Positions 36,371 through 45,399 of a stretch of 64,000 bases of DNA are shown in pieces. Origin of the DNA: Planctomycetota bacterium (GTDB taxonomy: Bacteria > Planctomycetota > UBA1135 > UBA2386); contig JADJPQ010000008.1 in NCBI GenBank assembly GCA_016713175.1, positions 415,087-479,086 of the forward strand. The letters are read 5' to 3'. The notes under the pieces were generated by a model that saw only the letters and a program-made list of their open reading frames with translations, did no database searches and was not told the DNA's origin. The position numbers and the translations under genes were made by a program. Every line of letters starts with the position of its first letter. Positions within the stretch are counted from its first letter, which is position 1.

Positions 36371-38518
36371 CTACTGGACTGCGCGCCGCCGCAGGCCATC
36401 GGCTGGCGCGAATCGCGGGTCGACCGTGCGCGCCAGGCTGTCGAGTGCCGTGACGATCACCTGCAGGCCCTCGCGGGTCGCGAACGGGGTGATGCCGCCG
36501 AGGAACGGCGGGAAGCCGATGCCCATCACCAGACCGAGGTCGAGATCCTGCTCACTGGCGACGATGCCTTCGTCGAGGCAGCGGTAGGCTTCGTCGATCA
36601 TCGGATACAGCAGCCGCGTGTGCAGTTCGCTGCGGCTGGCCGTGGGGCCGGCGCCGGCCTGTTCGCGCAAGGTCGCGAGCACCTTGCGGCCGGGCCCCGG
36701 GCCCTTGCCATCGACGGCGAACATGCCGCCGCCGGACTTGCTGCCGAGCGCCTTGGCCGCCACCATCGCGGCGAACAGCGGGTTCGGCACCATCCGTTCG
36801 GGGAACGCCTTGTGCATCACGTCGCTGACCTTGGCGGCGACGTCGTAGCCGATCTCGTCGAGCAGGCGGCACGGACCCATCGGCATGCCGAAGTCGAGCA
36901 TCGCCTGGTCGATCGCCTCGGGGTCGGTGCCGGTGACCAGCAGGCGCGCCGCTTCGTTGAGATACGGCGCGAGGCAACGGTTGACCAGGAAGCCCGGCGC
37001 GTCCTTGACGACGATCGGGAACTTGCCGAGTCGCACCGCAAGCTTGCACGCGGTCGCGATCGCCGCGTCGCTGGTGCGCGGGCCGCGGATCACTTCGATC
37101 AGCGGCATCTTCTCCGGCGGATTGAAGAAGTGGATGCCGACGACGCGCTCGGGGTTCGGCACGTTGGCCGCCATCTTGTCGACTGGCAGCGAACTGGTGT
37201 TGGTCGCGATCAACGCGTGTTCGGGCAGGCCGCGCGCGATCGCCTCGGCGATCAGCTTCTGCTTGACGCCGAGATCCTCGACCACCGCCTCGAGCCACAG
37301 GTCGACACCGCGCAGGTTGCCCCATTCGGTCGCCGTCGCCATGCGGTCCAGGATCGCCTGCGCTTCGTGCCGTTCGAGGTTCCTGCGGCGCAGCCGTTTG
37401 CCCAGATCCTGCCACAGGCGCGCGCGGGCGCGCGCGAGCGCACTGCCGGAGACGTCGCACAGACGAACCGGACAGCCCTTCTGCGCCAGCAAGCCGGCGA
37501 TGCCGGCGCCCATGACGCCGCCGCCGACGACCATCGTCCTGGTCAGGTTGCGGGCGCCATCGCCCTTGCCGAGCTTCTTGCTGCGCTCGGTCAGGAAGAA
37601 CAGTCGGGTCAGGCCCTTGCTGACCGGCGTGGCGATCATCTCGCCGAGTGCCTTCGCTTCCGCCTCGAAGCCTTGGGCTGGCGGCAACGTGAACGCCTGC
37701 AGACACAGTTCGAGGGCCGCTTTCGGCGCCGGGTAGAATCGCGCCTGGCCCTTGCCGAGTTCCTTGCGCGCGGCGCGCGCCGCGAGCGCACGCAGCGGGG
37801 TCTTCGACAGCCAGAACGCGGCGCCACGCAACCGGCGGCGCCGGTGCTTTCTGCCCTTGGCAATCTGCTTCTGCAGTTCGTCGCGCGCGGCCTGCAGCAG
37901 TCGCGGCGAGGGCACCAGCCGGTCGATCAGGCCCTGCTTCAGCGCCGGCTTCGGCTTCAACAGCTTGCCTTGCAGGATCAGATCGAGCGCGGTCGGCAGG
38001 CCGACGAGGCGCGCGAGGTTCTGCGTGCCGCCAAAGCCGGGCACGATGCCGAGCTTGACCTCGGGCAGGCCGATCTGGGTCGCGGCGTGATCGCTGGCGA
38101 CGCGGACATCGCAGAACAGCGCCAGTTCGAGGGCCCCGCCGACGCACGGCCCTTCGATCGCGGCGACGACCGGAACCTTCAGCTGCTGCAGCAACTGGAA
38201 CGTCTGCCGGCCCTGCGCGGCCGCGGCCGCACCTTCGGCCGGCGTGTCGATGGCGGCGATCAGGTTGATGTCGGCGCCGGCGCAGAACATGCCGGGACAC
38301 GGTCCGGCGATCAGCACGCCGCGAACGCGCGGATCGCGCGCCAGCGCGGCGAACGTGTCGGCCAGCGCCAGGATCCGTTCGCGAGTCAGCGTGACGACGG
38401 TCTCGTCGGGTCGGCCGAGCCGCACTTCGGCGATGCCGTCGGCATCGACCGTGCAGGGCACCAGGGCCGAGGGCGGCGCCGGCGCGTCGTTGCGCGGCTG
38501 CGAAGTGGTGTCGTTCAT
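36371..38518 (-). CDS. fadJ: Bifunctional enoyl-CoA hydratase / 3-hydroxyacyl-CoA dehydrogenase
   Basis: A 715-residue two-domain beta-oxidation enzyme. The N-terminal crotonase domain (about 1-200) has both catalytic Glu positions (IEGPCVGGALELA and GLPEVKLGIVPGFGGTQ). The dehydrogenase (from about 330) has the NAD-binding VVGGGVMGAGIAG, NTSSLP and the catalytic His in GIHFFNPPEKMPLIEV. Its ATG overlaps the thiolase stop (ATGA), so the last two steps of the cycle are coupled at translation. FadB and FadJ cannot be told apart from sequence alone here. Confidence 0.9.
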   Translation of the reverse strand: MNDTTSQPRNDAPAPPSALVPCTVDADGIAEVRLGRPDETVVTLTRERILALADTFAALARDPRVRGVLIAGPCPGMFCAGADINLIAAIDTPAEGAAAAAQGRQTFQLLQQLKVPVVAAIEGPCVGGALELALFCDVRVASDHAATQIGLPEVKLGIVPGFGGTQNLARLVGLPTALDLILQGKLLKPKPALKQGLIDRLVPSPRLLQAARDELQKQIAKGRKHRRRRLRGAAFWLSKTPLRALAARAARKELGKGQARFYPAPKAALELCLQAFTLPPAQGFEAEAKALGEMIATPVSKGLTRLFFLTERSKKLGKGDGARNLTRTMVVGGGVMGAGIAGLLAQKGCPVRLCDVSGSALARARARLWQDLGKRLRRRNLERHEAQAILDRMATATEWGNLRGVDLWLEAVVEDLGVKQKLIAEAIARGLPEHALIATNTSSLPVDKMAANVPNPERVVGIHFFNPPEKMPLIEVIRGPRTSDAAIATACKLAVRLGKFPIVVKDAPGFLVNRCLAPYLNEAARLLVTGTDPEAIDQAMLDFGMPMGPCRLLDEIGYDVAAKVSDVMHKAFPERMVPNPLFAAMVAAKALGSKSGGGMFAVDGKGPGPGRKVLATLREQAGAGPTASRSELHTRLLYPMIDEAYRCLDEGIVASEQDLDLGLVMGIGFPPFLGGITPFATREGLQVIVTALDSLARTVDPRFAPADGLRRRAVQ

Positions 38519-39816
38519 GCGGCCTCCAGCACGACGGCCTGGCCCTGACCGCCGCCGATGCACAGCGTGGCGAGGCCCCAGTGCAGATTGCGGCGCCGCA
38601 GTTCGTGCGCCAGCGTCAGCACGAGGCGCGCGCCGGTGGCGGCGATCGGGTGGCCGAGCGCAATGGCGCCGCCGTTGACGTTCAACTTGCTGGGCACCAA
38701 CTCGCCGACCGCGTGCGACAGCCCGAGGTGCTGCTGCGCGTAGCGAGCGCTGGCGAACGCGGCCTGGCAGCCGAGCACCTGGGCGGCAAACGCCTCGTTG
38801 ATCTCGACCAGATCGAGATCCGAGAACGCGATGCCGGCCTGCGCCAGCGCCGGCGGCGTCGCGTGCACGGGCCCGAGTCCCATCACCGCGGGGTCGAGAC
38901 CGGCGCGGGCGTGGCCGCGGACCACTGCCAGCGGCCGCAGGCCCTGTTCTTGCGCCATCGCTTCCGACATGCACAGCATCGCCGCCGCGCCGTCGGTGAC
39001 CTGGCAGGCGTTGCCGACGGTGACGTCGCCTTCCCGGCGATCGAACACCGGCCGCAGCCGTTGCAGCGCTTCCAGCGTCTGTTCGGTCCGCACACCGTCG
39101 TCGTCGGCAAGCCAGGCATCGTGCCGTGGCGCCGCGGTCAACGGCGCGATCTCCTGCGCGAAGCGGCCGGCGCGCTGTGCTTGCGCGGCGCGCTGGTGGC
39201 TCTCGAGCGCGTACCGATCCATCGCCATCCGGTCGATGCCGAACAGCCGCGCGACGTTCTCGGCGGTGTGGCCCATCATCAGGCCAGTGGTCGGATCGGT
39301 CAGGCCTTCGACGATCGCGATCCGCGGCTTCAGTGCCGAGAACCGGAAGCCGGCCAATGCGCGCAGCCGCGCGACCAGCGACCGGGCCTTGCCGAGCCGG
39401 GTGAAGAACTTGACCAGCCGTTCGCCCATCAGCAGCGGGAAGTTGCTCATCGACTCGACGCCGCCGATCAGGAACGCGCGGCCGTCGCCAGCGCGCAGTC
39501 GCTGCTGTGCCGCCAGCAGCGATTCCATGCCGGACGCGCAGTTGCGCATCACCGTGACCGCCGGCACCGCCGCCGGCACACCAGCGCGCAGTGCGGCGAC
39601 ACGGGCGACGTTGGCCTCGCGGGCATCGGGGCCGGCGCAGCCGAGGATCACCTCGTCGATCTGCGCCGCCGGAAAACCGGTCCGGTCGAGCACTTCGCGG
39701 AACACGTGCGTCGCCAGGTCGGCTGCGGCAGCGCCCTGCAGCGGCCCCTGGGCCTTGCAGAATGGCGTCCGCCAGCCGGCGACGATCGCCAGATCGCGTT
39801 CGGGGTCACGCTTCAT
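38515..39816 (-). CDS. fadI: Acetyl-CoA C-acyltransferase (thiolase)
   Basis: A 433-residue thiolase. The acyl-accepting Cys lies in MRNCASGMES, the His in HPIAATGAR and the second Cys in CIGGGQGQA; NVNGGAIALGHP is the family signature. It cleaves 3-ketoacyl-CoA to acetyl-CoA and a shortened acyl-CoA. Start and stop overlap the neighbours by four bases each, in the order ligase, thiolase, hydratase/dehydrogenase. Confidence 0.9.
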   Translation of the reverse strand: MKRDPERDLAIVAGWRTPFCKAQGPLQGAAAADLATHVFREVLDRTGFPAAQIDEVILGCAGPDAREANVARVAALRAGVPAAVPAVTVMRNCASGMESLLAAQQRLRAGDGRAFLIGGVESMSNFPLLMGERLVKFFTRLGKARSLVARLRALAGFRFSALKPRIAIVEGLTDPTTGLMMGHTAENVARLFGIDRMAMDRYALESHQRAAQAQRAGRFAQEIAPLTAAPRHDAWLADDDGVRTEQTLEALQRLRPVFDRREGDVTVGNACQVTDGAAAMLCMSEAMAQEQGLRPLAVVRGHARAGLDPAVMGLGPVHATPPALAQAGIAFSDLDLVEINEAFAAQVLGCQAAFASARYAQQHLGLSHAVGELVPSKLNVNGGAIALGHPIAATGARLVLTLAHELRRRNLHWGLATLCIGGGQGQAVVLEAA

Positions 39817-41297
39817 GTCCTGGGCCTCGCATCGACGAATCGCTTCTCCTTCATCTCCGTCTCCATGCCGATCCGGCGCAGCATCGCATCCAGTTCGAGG
39901 AACTCGACGCGGTTGGGGGCGACTTCCAGCCGACCCTTGAACGTGTCGCGCACCTTCGCCGCCGCTTCGTCGCGACCGCAACCGCTGCGCAACGCCAGGT
40001 GCACGATCAGTTCGTCGACCTCGAGCGGGTCGTCGTTCTTCTTGCGCAGCTCGATCTGCCACTCCTCGACCTCGGGCAGGCCGCCCAGCAGCATCGCCGC
40101 GTCCTCGAGGTTGACCAGCGTGCCCTTGACCTTCAGCAATTGCAGGTCCTTCAGGCTCGATTCGCGGGTCAGGTCGCTGCTGATCCGCGGCACCGTGCGG
40201 CCGCAGTGCGGGCACGGGTCCCAGCGGATGCCGCCGCGGACGCGATCGCCGGTCCGGTAGCGGAACACGGTCGACGCGCGCGCGCGCAGCGGCGTGAACA
40301 CCAGTTCGCCGTCGCTGCCTTCGGGCAGCACTTCTCCGGTCACCGGATCGATCACTTCGAAGATCGCCAGGTCCGGATACAGGTGGTAGCCGGTGTACTG
40401 GTTGTCGGCGGTCGGGCATTCGGCGAACGCCATCCGCGCCTCGGTGAAGCCGTAGGTGCCGAACACCTTGACGTTGCTGGCACCCATCTTGCCGAGAAGT
40501 TCGCAGATGCGGCCCTTCAGGCCCGGCGGCACGCGTTCGGCGCCGAGCACGACGCACTTGACCGACGACAGATCCAGCCGTTCGGCCTCGGCCTTGCGCA
40601 GCAGGTGGTAGACGTAGCCGGGCACGCCGATCAACGCGTCGGCCTTTAGCCGCGTGATCGCGCGCAGGTCGCCGCTGCTGCCCATCACCTTGCCGCCGCC
40701 GGTCGACAACACCATCATGCCGGTCGCCTGGCCGGCGAAGAACACCTGCCAGAACGCGAGGTGCGGCGCGTACGGGAAGATGTTGGCGATCCGGTATTCC
40801 GACGGCAGCGCCATGATGTCGACCAGCCGGCGGCCGGTCTCGTGCAGCGTCTGGAGGTCGTGCGGCGAGTAGAAGAACGGCACCGGCTCGGCCGAGCGGC
40901 CGGTCGTGAAGGTCATGAAGCTCGGGTAGAACTCGGCGCGCAGGTCCTGGCGCACGGCGTCGACGCCGGCGGTCCACTTGCGCCACAGCAGCGGCAACTT
41001 GCGGCTGAGCGGCCAGGCGCGCTTCAGGGTCTGCGGATCGGGCTGCAGGATGAACTTGCGGAAGCGCTGCGGATCCTCGGCGGACGGCAGCAGGTCGCGC
41101 TTGCTGCTGATCGGCAAACGACGGAGGTCGTCGACGGTGCGGACCTGTTCCGGCCGCACGCCGGCGCGATCGAACTGTTCGCGGTACCAGGCCGAGAACG
41201 GATACAGGTACTCCTGCACGTAGCGGCGCAGCAGGGAATCCTGCAGCGCGCGCTGCTCCTGCCGCGTCAGCCGCTGGAGTTGTCGCCACGTCGTCAT
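39813..41297 (-). CDS. AMP-forming acyl-CoA ligase, PaaK-like
   Basis: A 494-residue member of the phenylacetate-CoA ligase (PaaK) branch of the adenylating enzymes. Visible are TTGRSAEPVPFFYS (phosphate loop), FGTYGFTEARMAFAECP, the YRTGDRV motif and a possible zinc knuckle CPHCGR. A conserved Lys near the C-terminus (KEKRFVDA) could be catalytic. It is the first gene of the fatty-acid operon and probably activates a long-chain or aromatic acid; the exact acid is unknown. Confidence 0.8.
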   Translation of the reverse strand: MTTWRQLQRLTRQEQRALQDSLLRRYVQEYLYPFSAWYREQFDRAGVRPEQVRTVDDLRRLPISSKRDLLPSAEDPQRFRKFILQPDPQTLKRAWPLSRKLPLLWRKWTAGVDAVRQDLRAEFYPSFMTFTTGRSAEPVPFFYSPHDLQTLHETGRRLVDIMALPSEYRIANIFPYAPHLAFWQVFFAGQATGMMVLSTGGGKVMGSSGDLRAITRLKADALIGVPGYVYHLLRKAEAERLDLSSVKCVVLGAERVPPGLKGRICELLGKMGASNVKVFGTYGFTEARMAFAECPTADNQYTGYHLYPDLAIFEVIDPVTGEVLPEGSDGELVFTPLRARASTVFRYRTGDRVRGGIRWDPCPHCGRTVPRISSDLTRESSLKDLQLLKVKGTLVNLEDAAMLLGGLPEVEEWQIELRKKNDDPLEVDELIVHLALRSGCGRDEAAAKVRDTFKGRLEVAPNRVEFLELDAMLRRIGMETEMKEKRFVDARPRT

Positions 41298-41458
41298 GCT
41301 GTCGACGGCGCCGTGTCGGCGTCGCCTCCTTCCCGTTCCTAGTTGCTGCTCGCGATGGTGTTGCCCGGTTTCAAGGCAACCCGGCCGTCCGACCGATCTA
41401 TCGGATGCAGGCGGTCCGGACCTTTGCGCTCCAGTGCGGACGTCCCGACGGCAGACGC

Positions 41459-42580
41459 ATGAACCCCGACCCCGGCCACGGACAGAACGGACTGGCGCAC
41501 GACCCGACGCACCCGCGGCGGACGATCCTCGTGCTCGGCGGCGGCGGCATGCGCGGCTTCTGCCACATCGGCGTGATCCGTGCCATCGAACGGCTGGGCA
41601 TCCGGATCGACGAAGTGGTCGGCACGTCGATGGGCGCGGTGATGGGCGGGCTGTGGGCCACCGGCATGGACAGCCGGCGGATCGAGGAGACCGCGGGCGA
41701 GATCTCGATCAAGGACTACTTCAAGCTGAACCTGCTGAAGTTCCTGGTGAAGGGCTACCGGCACGCGTCGGTCTACAAGGGCCGGACGTTCCATCAGTTC
41801 CTGCGCAAGTGGCTGCCGCAGGCGTCGTTTGCCGAGCTGCCGCGGCCGTTCTTCTGCAATGCGCTGTCGTTGAACAACGGCACGTCGCGGTTCTTCGGGT
41901 TGCCGGGGGCGGTGGCGGTGCCGGTGGCGGATGCGGTGTATGCGTCGGCGTGCCTGCCGACGATCTTCGAGCCGATCGCGATCGGCGACGACCACTACAT
42001 CGACGGCGGCATGACCGAGACGCTGGCGCTACGGCTGGCGAAGGCGCGGCGGGCGGATCTGGTGATCGCGGTCGACCTGTCGCATCGCGATCAGCAGACC
42101 AAGACGCCGTATCGGGCGTCGTTGCCGCACATCCTGTTCCAGACCTACGAGGTGATGGGGCAGGCGTTGAACGAACACAACCTGCATCACTTCGTCGATC
42201 AGCGGACGGTGGTGATCAAGCCGAAGGTGTCGCACATGGGGTTGCTCGACATGCCCGATGTGCGGGAGATCGTGCGACTCGGCGAGCGCGAGGCGGTCGA
42301 GGTGCTGACGACGCATCCGCTGACGCGGTGGTTGTGCGATCCGGAAGTGGTGGCGGTCGAGGATCGGGGCGTGTCGGGGCCGCGGGATCATGTGCATGTC
42401 GATGTCGACATGAATGCGTGCATCCACTGCGGGATCTGCGCGGCGACGTGCGTGACGCAGGGGTTTGCGGCGGTGCCGCTGGGGGATGTGGTGCGGAAGC
42501 TGCACCATTATGAGTGCACGCGGGATCTGGCGTGCGAGCGGAATTGTCCGACGGGGGCGATCCGGTTGGGGAACGTATAG
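41459..42580 (+). CDS. Patatin-like phospholipase with C-terminal ferredoxin-like domain
   Basis: A protein of about 373 residues (an ATG at 41405 is also in frame). The patatin domain is complete: oxyanion loop GGGGMRGF, nucleophile GTSMG near residue 57 and DGG near 182, the Ser-Asp dyad. The last 55 residues contain CIHCGICAATC and then CTRDLACERNCPTGAI, the layout of a 2[4Fe-4S] ferredoxin domain, with eight cysteines. Lipase and iron-sulfur domain lie in one frame with no stop between them. Its neighbour on the opposite strand is the acyl-CoA ligase, so released fatty acids could feed that operon. The role of the clusters is unknown. Confidence 0.85.
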   Translation: MNPDPGHGQNGLAHDPTHPRRTILVLGGGGMRGFCHIGVIRAIERLGIRIDEVVGTSMGAVMGGLWATGMDSRRIEETAGEISIKDYFKLNLLKFLVKGYRHASVYKGRTFHQFLRKWLPQASFAELPRPFFCNALSLNNGTSRFFGLPGAVAVPVADAVYASACLPTIFEPIAIGDDHYIDGGMTETLALRLAKARRADLVIAVDLSHRDQQTKTPYRASLPHILFQTYEVMGQALNEHNLHHFVDQRTVVIKPKVSHMGLLDMPDVREIVRLGEREAVEVLTTHPLTRWLCDPEVVAVEDRGVSGPRDHVHVDVDMNACIHCGICAATCVTQGFAAVPLGDVVRKLHHYECTRDLACERNCPTGAIRLGNV

Positions 42581-42719
42581 GCGATCCGGCATGCCCGGCC
42601 GCGGTCCGCGGCAGCCCGCCATGTTCTCGGACCGCAAATGCGGCAGTTCTGTGGCGTCGCGAACGGGCGGCGACTCCAGACCGATGGACTCTGGTAGCCT
42701 TCGTTCTGGAGCCAAGACC

Positions 42720-43667
42720 ATGTCCAAGCCTCAGGCACTTTCCCGATTCTCGTTCCCCGTCGTTGTGGCGGTCGTTGCTCTGTCCAGCGTTGCTCCCGTC
42801 GCAGCGCAGACCAACTTGCTGGTCAACGGCGGAGCGGAGGCCGGTCTCGCCGGATGGGTCGACCCGCTCGGCGGCGGCTTCAACGTCAGCACGATCACCG
42901 TGCACGGCGGAACGCAGGCATTCACCGCCGGAGTCGGCGGCCCGACCGGCGCGCACAACCAGGAATTCCGGCAGGATGTGAGCATCGCAGCGATGGCGAC
43001 CGCCATCGACGCCGGTGCCATCACGGTGACGTTCGCGGGCTTTGGCCGCACGAACGAGGCCGGCGGCGCGGCCGATCCCGGCCGCGTCGTGCTCGAGTTC
43101 CGCAACTCTGCGGGCACTCCGCTGGCGACGTACGACTCGGGTGTGTTCCAGCCGTTCAATGCCTGGCAGCCATTCCGCGAGGTGCGGCAGGCGCCGGTCG
43201 GCACGCGTTCGTTGCGCGTGCGCCTGCTCGGCAGCCGTCAGGTCGGTGTGTCGACGGACTGCTTCTTCGACGACATGGTCCTGCATTGCACCGATTGGCG
43301 GCTGGTGGGCACCGGCTGTGCCGGCGCCAGTGGCGTGCCGGCACTGGCGCTTGCCAGTCCGCCAGCGCCGGGCGGGACCTACGGGTTGGCGGTGTCCAGT
43401 CTGAGTGGCGGCATAGCGTTCATGGTCACGGGCTTGTTTGCCCAGAGCCTGCCGTTGCAGCCGCTAGGTCTCGAGTTCGGGCCGGCGTGCGTAGGGCAGG
43501 TCAGTCTCGACGACGTGCGACTGCTGGCGCAGAGCGGCGGCCTGGCATCGTGGAGTCTCGCACTGCCGATGGCCGGCGGCTTCGCCGGGCTGAACCTGCG
43601 GAGTCAGGTCGTCGAGTTGTCGGCGGTCTCGGCGGTCAGCAACGTCGCGAGTGTCGTGATCCACTGA
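42720..43667 (+). CDS. Secreted protein, unknown
   Basis: A 315-residue protein with a signal peptide ending in VAAQ. The first half (NLLVNGGAEAGLAGWV, then alternating strands up to FFDDMVLHC) resembles a carbohydrate-binding-like beta sandwich found at the start of many secreted proteins. The second half opens GTGCAGASGVPALALASPPAPGG and is beta-rich. I recall such GTGC-Pro/Gly tails as recurrent C-terminal domains in planctomycetes, perhaps for surface attachment, but I cannot prove this here. No enzyme motif seen. Confidence 0.65.
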   Translation: MSKPQALSRFSFPVVVAVVALSSVAPVAAQTNLLVNGGAEAGLAGWVDPLGGGFNVSTITVHGGTQAFTAGVGGPTGAHNQEFRQDVSIAAMATAIDAGAITVTFAGFGRTNEAGGAADPGRVVLEFRNSAGTPLATYDSGVFQPFNAWQPFREVRQAPVGTRSLRVRLLGSRQVGVSTDCFFDDMVLHCTDWRLVGTGCAGASGVPALALASPPAPGGTYGLAVSSLSGGIAFMVTGLFAQSLPLQPLGLEFGPACVGQVSLDDVRLLAQSGGLASWSLALPMAGGFAGLNLRSQVVELSAVSAVSNVASVVIH

Positions 43668-43768
43668 TCGCGCGCCGGCTCCTGCGTCGGTTTGCTGAGT
43701 TTGCCTGCAGTAGGTGCTGCTCCAGCAGCGACTGCGAGACAAGCCGCCCGCGGTGCGCGCGCCACGCG

Positions 43769-44344
43769 CTACCGGCTACCGGTTGTTGCCGCCGGCCGTT
43801 GGGCCGTTGCAGCCAGATGTTCCACCAGCGCAGGGAACACATCGTGGTCCAATCGCACATCGACCAGCGAGGTCAGTTTGCCGGGCACACGAAGCGAAAA
43901 CTCGTCGAGCCGCACTCCCTGCAGCGAGAATTCTCGGTTGCCCCGCCGCGCCGTTCCATCGGCATGGAAGGTGACGCCGCAGTACTCGAATGCCCCCTTG
44001 GTGGCCAGTGCGTCGACGTACTTCGCCAGCCGCTGCGCCCGTGTGCGCTCGGAAATGTAACGCCAAGCGGGCACCAACGTGCTCGAGTCGCTCAGCGCCA
44101 TCGCCTTGTTCTGCCGGCAGACCACCGGCTTCGGTTCACTCCGGAAGAACAGCTTCATGCCGGCCTCGCAGTCGTGCAGGATGCCCGAGTCGACAATCGT
44201 CTGGGCGTACCACCACACGTGCTCCACGTCGGCGAGCAGCCACGATTTGCCCTGGAACTCGACGCGGTCCGCGTCGACGACGAGCCGCGGCCGTTGGAAC
44301 GGTATCCACGTCGTGCACTTCACGTTGAACATGGCCATGGTCAT
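43769..44344 (-). CDS. Hypothetical protein
   Basis: A 191-residue protein without a signal or membrane segment. It has strands such as RLVVDADRVEFQGKSWLLADVEHVWWY and a helix near its end (DHDVFPALVEHLAA), an outline like a PH-type domain. I cannot name a family. Three in-frame ATGs lie at 44344, 44338 and 44332; the first is listed. It is transcribed away from the secreted protein's end, toward it. Confidence 0.55.
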   Translation of the reverse strand: MTMAMFNVKCTTWIPFQRPRLVVDADRVEFQGKSWLLADVEHVWWYAQTIVDSGILHDCEAGMKLFFRSEPKPVVCRQNKAMALSDSSTLVPAWRYISERTRAQRLAKYVDALATKGAFEYCGVTFHADGTARRGNREFSLQGVRLDEFSLRVPGKLTSLVDVRLDHDVFPALVEHLAATAQRPAATTGSR

Positions 44345-44439
44345 TTCGCATTCGGGTTGCCAGGTGCCGCGTCTTGGTCGACCGGAGCCAACGTCGGGTT
44401 CCGGCCCGGCGACGCGAACGCCGCATCGAGGACCGACGG

Positions 44440-45096
44440 TCAGCCGCGCAGAGCGCGAGCCACACCTTCGCGGATACCCGCTTCGATCCCGCTCTGGATG
44501 CCACCCACTGCGCCGCCTGCCGTGGGGGCGGCCTGCCGCCGACGGCGCCAGAACCAGCCGCCGGCACCGAGCAACAGGCCGAACACCGCCAGCACCGCGG
44601 CGGGGCCGCGTTGCAGCGGGGCGGCGTCGACGTCGAGGACCGGCACGGTGCCCGAGACGCCTGGCCACTGACCAGGCAACTCGCGGCCAGCCTTGCCGAA
44701 CATCCGACTCAGCGGCTGCACGGTGCCGGTGAACACGCCCGTTGCCGGCAGCCCCCCAGCGCGCAGTGTCTGGAAGTCCGCCTCCGAGAACTCGAGTACG
44801 AGCGCGATCTGGCTCCCCGACGCGAACGTGCCGCTGACCGTGCACGGCACATACCAGGTGTCGTTGATCTGCCGGCCACGCAGTTCGCGGTATTGACAGA
44901 CCGCTTCGGTCCACACCGGGCGAGCTCCGGCGACGCTTATCCACTCCGGACCGACACCGGGGTGGATATCGGCCAGCGCCACAGCGGTCGGTGCGGCCTC
45001 GACCTTGCCGGCTGCCGTGCCGATTCCTATGAGGGCCAGCAGGCCGCCGAACGCGATGCAGATCAGGGGGAGAAAGCGCCAAGCGAGAGAGATCAT
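44440..45096 (-). CDS. Two-span membrane protein, unknown
   Basis: A 218-residue protein with a hydrophobic N-terminus (LICIAFGGLLALIGIGTAAG) and a second membrane segment (AAVLAVFGLLLGAGGWFW) followed by an Arg run and a small helix. The part between is beta-rich and carries two Cys. The topology suggests an extracytoplasmic domain anchored at both ends. AAGGAA stands ahead of the ATG. No function assigned. Confidence 0.65.
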   Translation of the reverse strand: MISLAWRFLPLICIAFGGLLALIGIGTAAGKVEAAPTAVALADIHPGVGPEWISVAGARPVWTEAVCQYRELRGRQINDTWYVPCTVSGTFASGSQIALVLEFSEADFQTLRAGGLPATGVFTGTVQPLSRMFGKAGRELPGQWPGVSGTVPVLDVDAAPLQRGPAAVLAVFGLLLGAGGWFWRRRRQAAPTAGGAVGGIQSGIEAGIREGVARALRG

Positions 45097-45399
45097 TGGG
45101 TTCCTTGTTGAGGTTGTCGGTGCTGGAACGACCGGTGGTCGCGGTCCGTTGCGGGCGCACGGTCTCGGGCCGGGCCGCACCCCTCGAAATCCATGTTTGC
45201 ACTTTGCCGCCAACCGAGCGTACGCAGGCGACTCGGCGTGCTCGCAGCAGGTAACCGAAGTCAAGACCTCCAGCACAGCTTCGATAACGACCCGCCGGCC
45301 ATTCACCGAGATTCAGGACTGCCACGAGATTCGCCGTGTCGATGCGCTGCCTTCTGGATTCGACCGTTACCTCGAACCTCGGAACGATCCTGCTGCCGC
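45097..45399. other. 303-base intergenic region
   Basis: Lies between the divergent genes at 45096 (-) and 45400 (+). It must hold promoters for both, but I see no clear operator repeat, tRNA or terminator in it. Confidence 0.5.

Noticed and set aside
36329..38548. Open frame of about 740 codons on the plus strand
   Set aside because: Antisense to the FadJ-type gene, whose catalytic residues are all present on the other strand.
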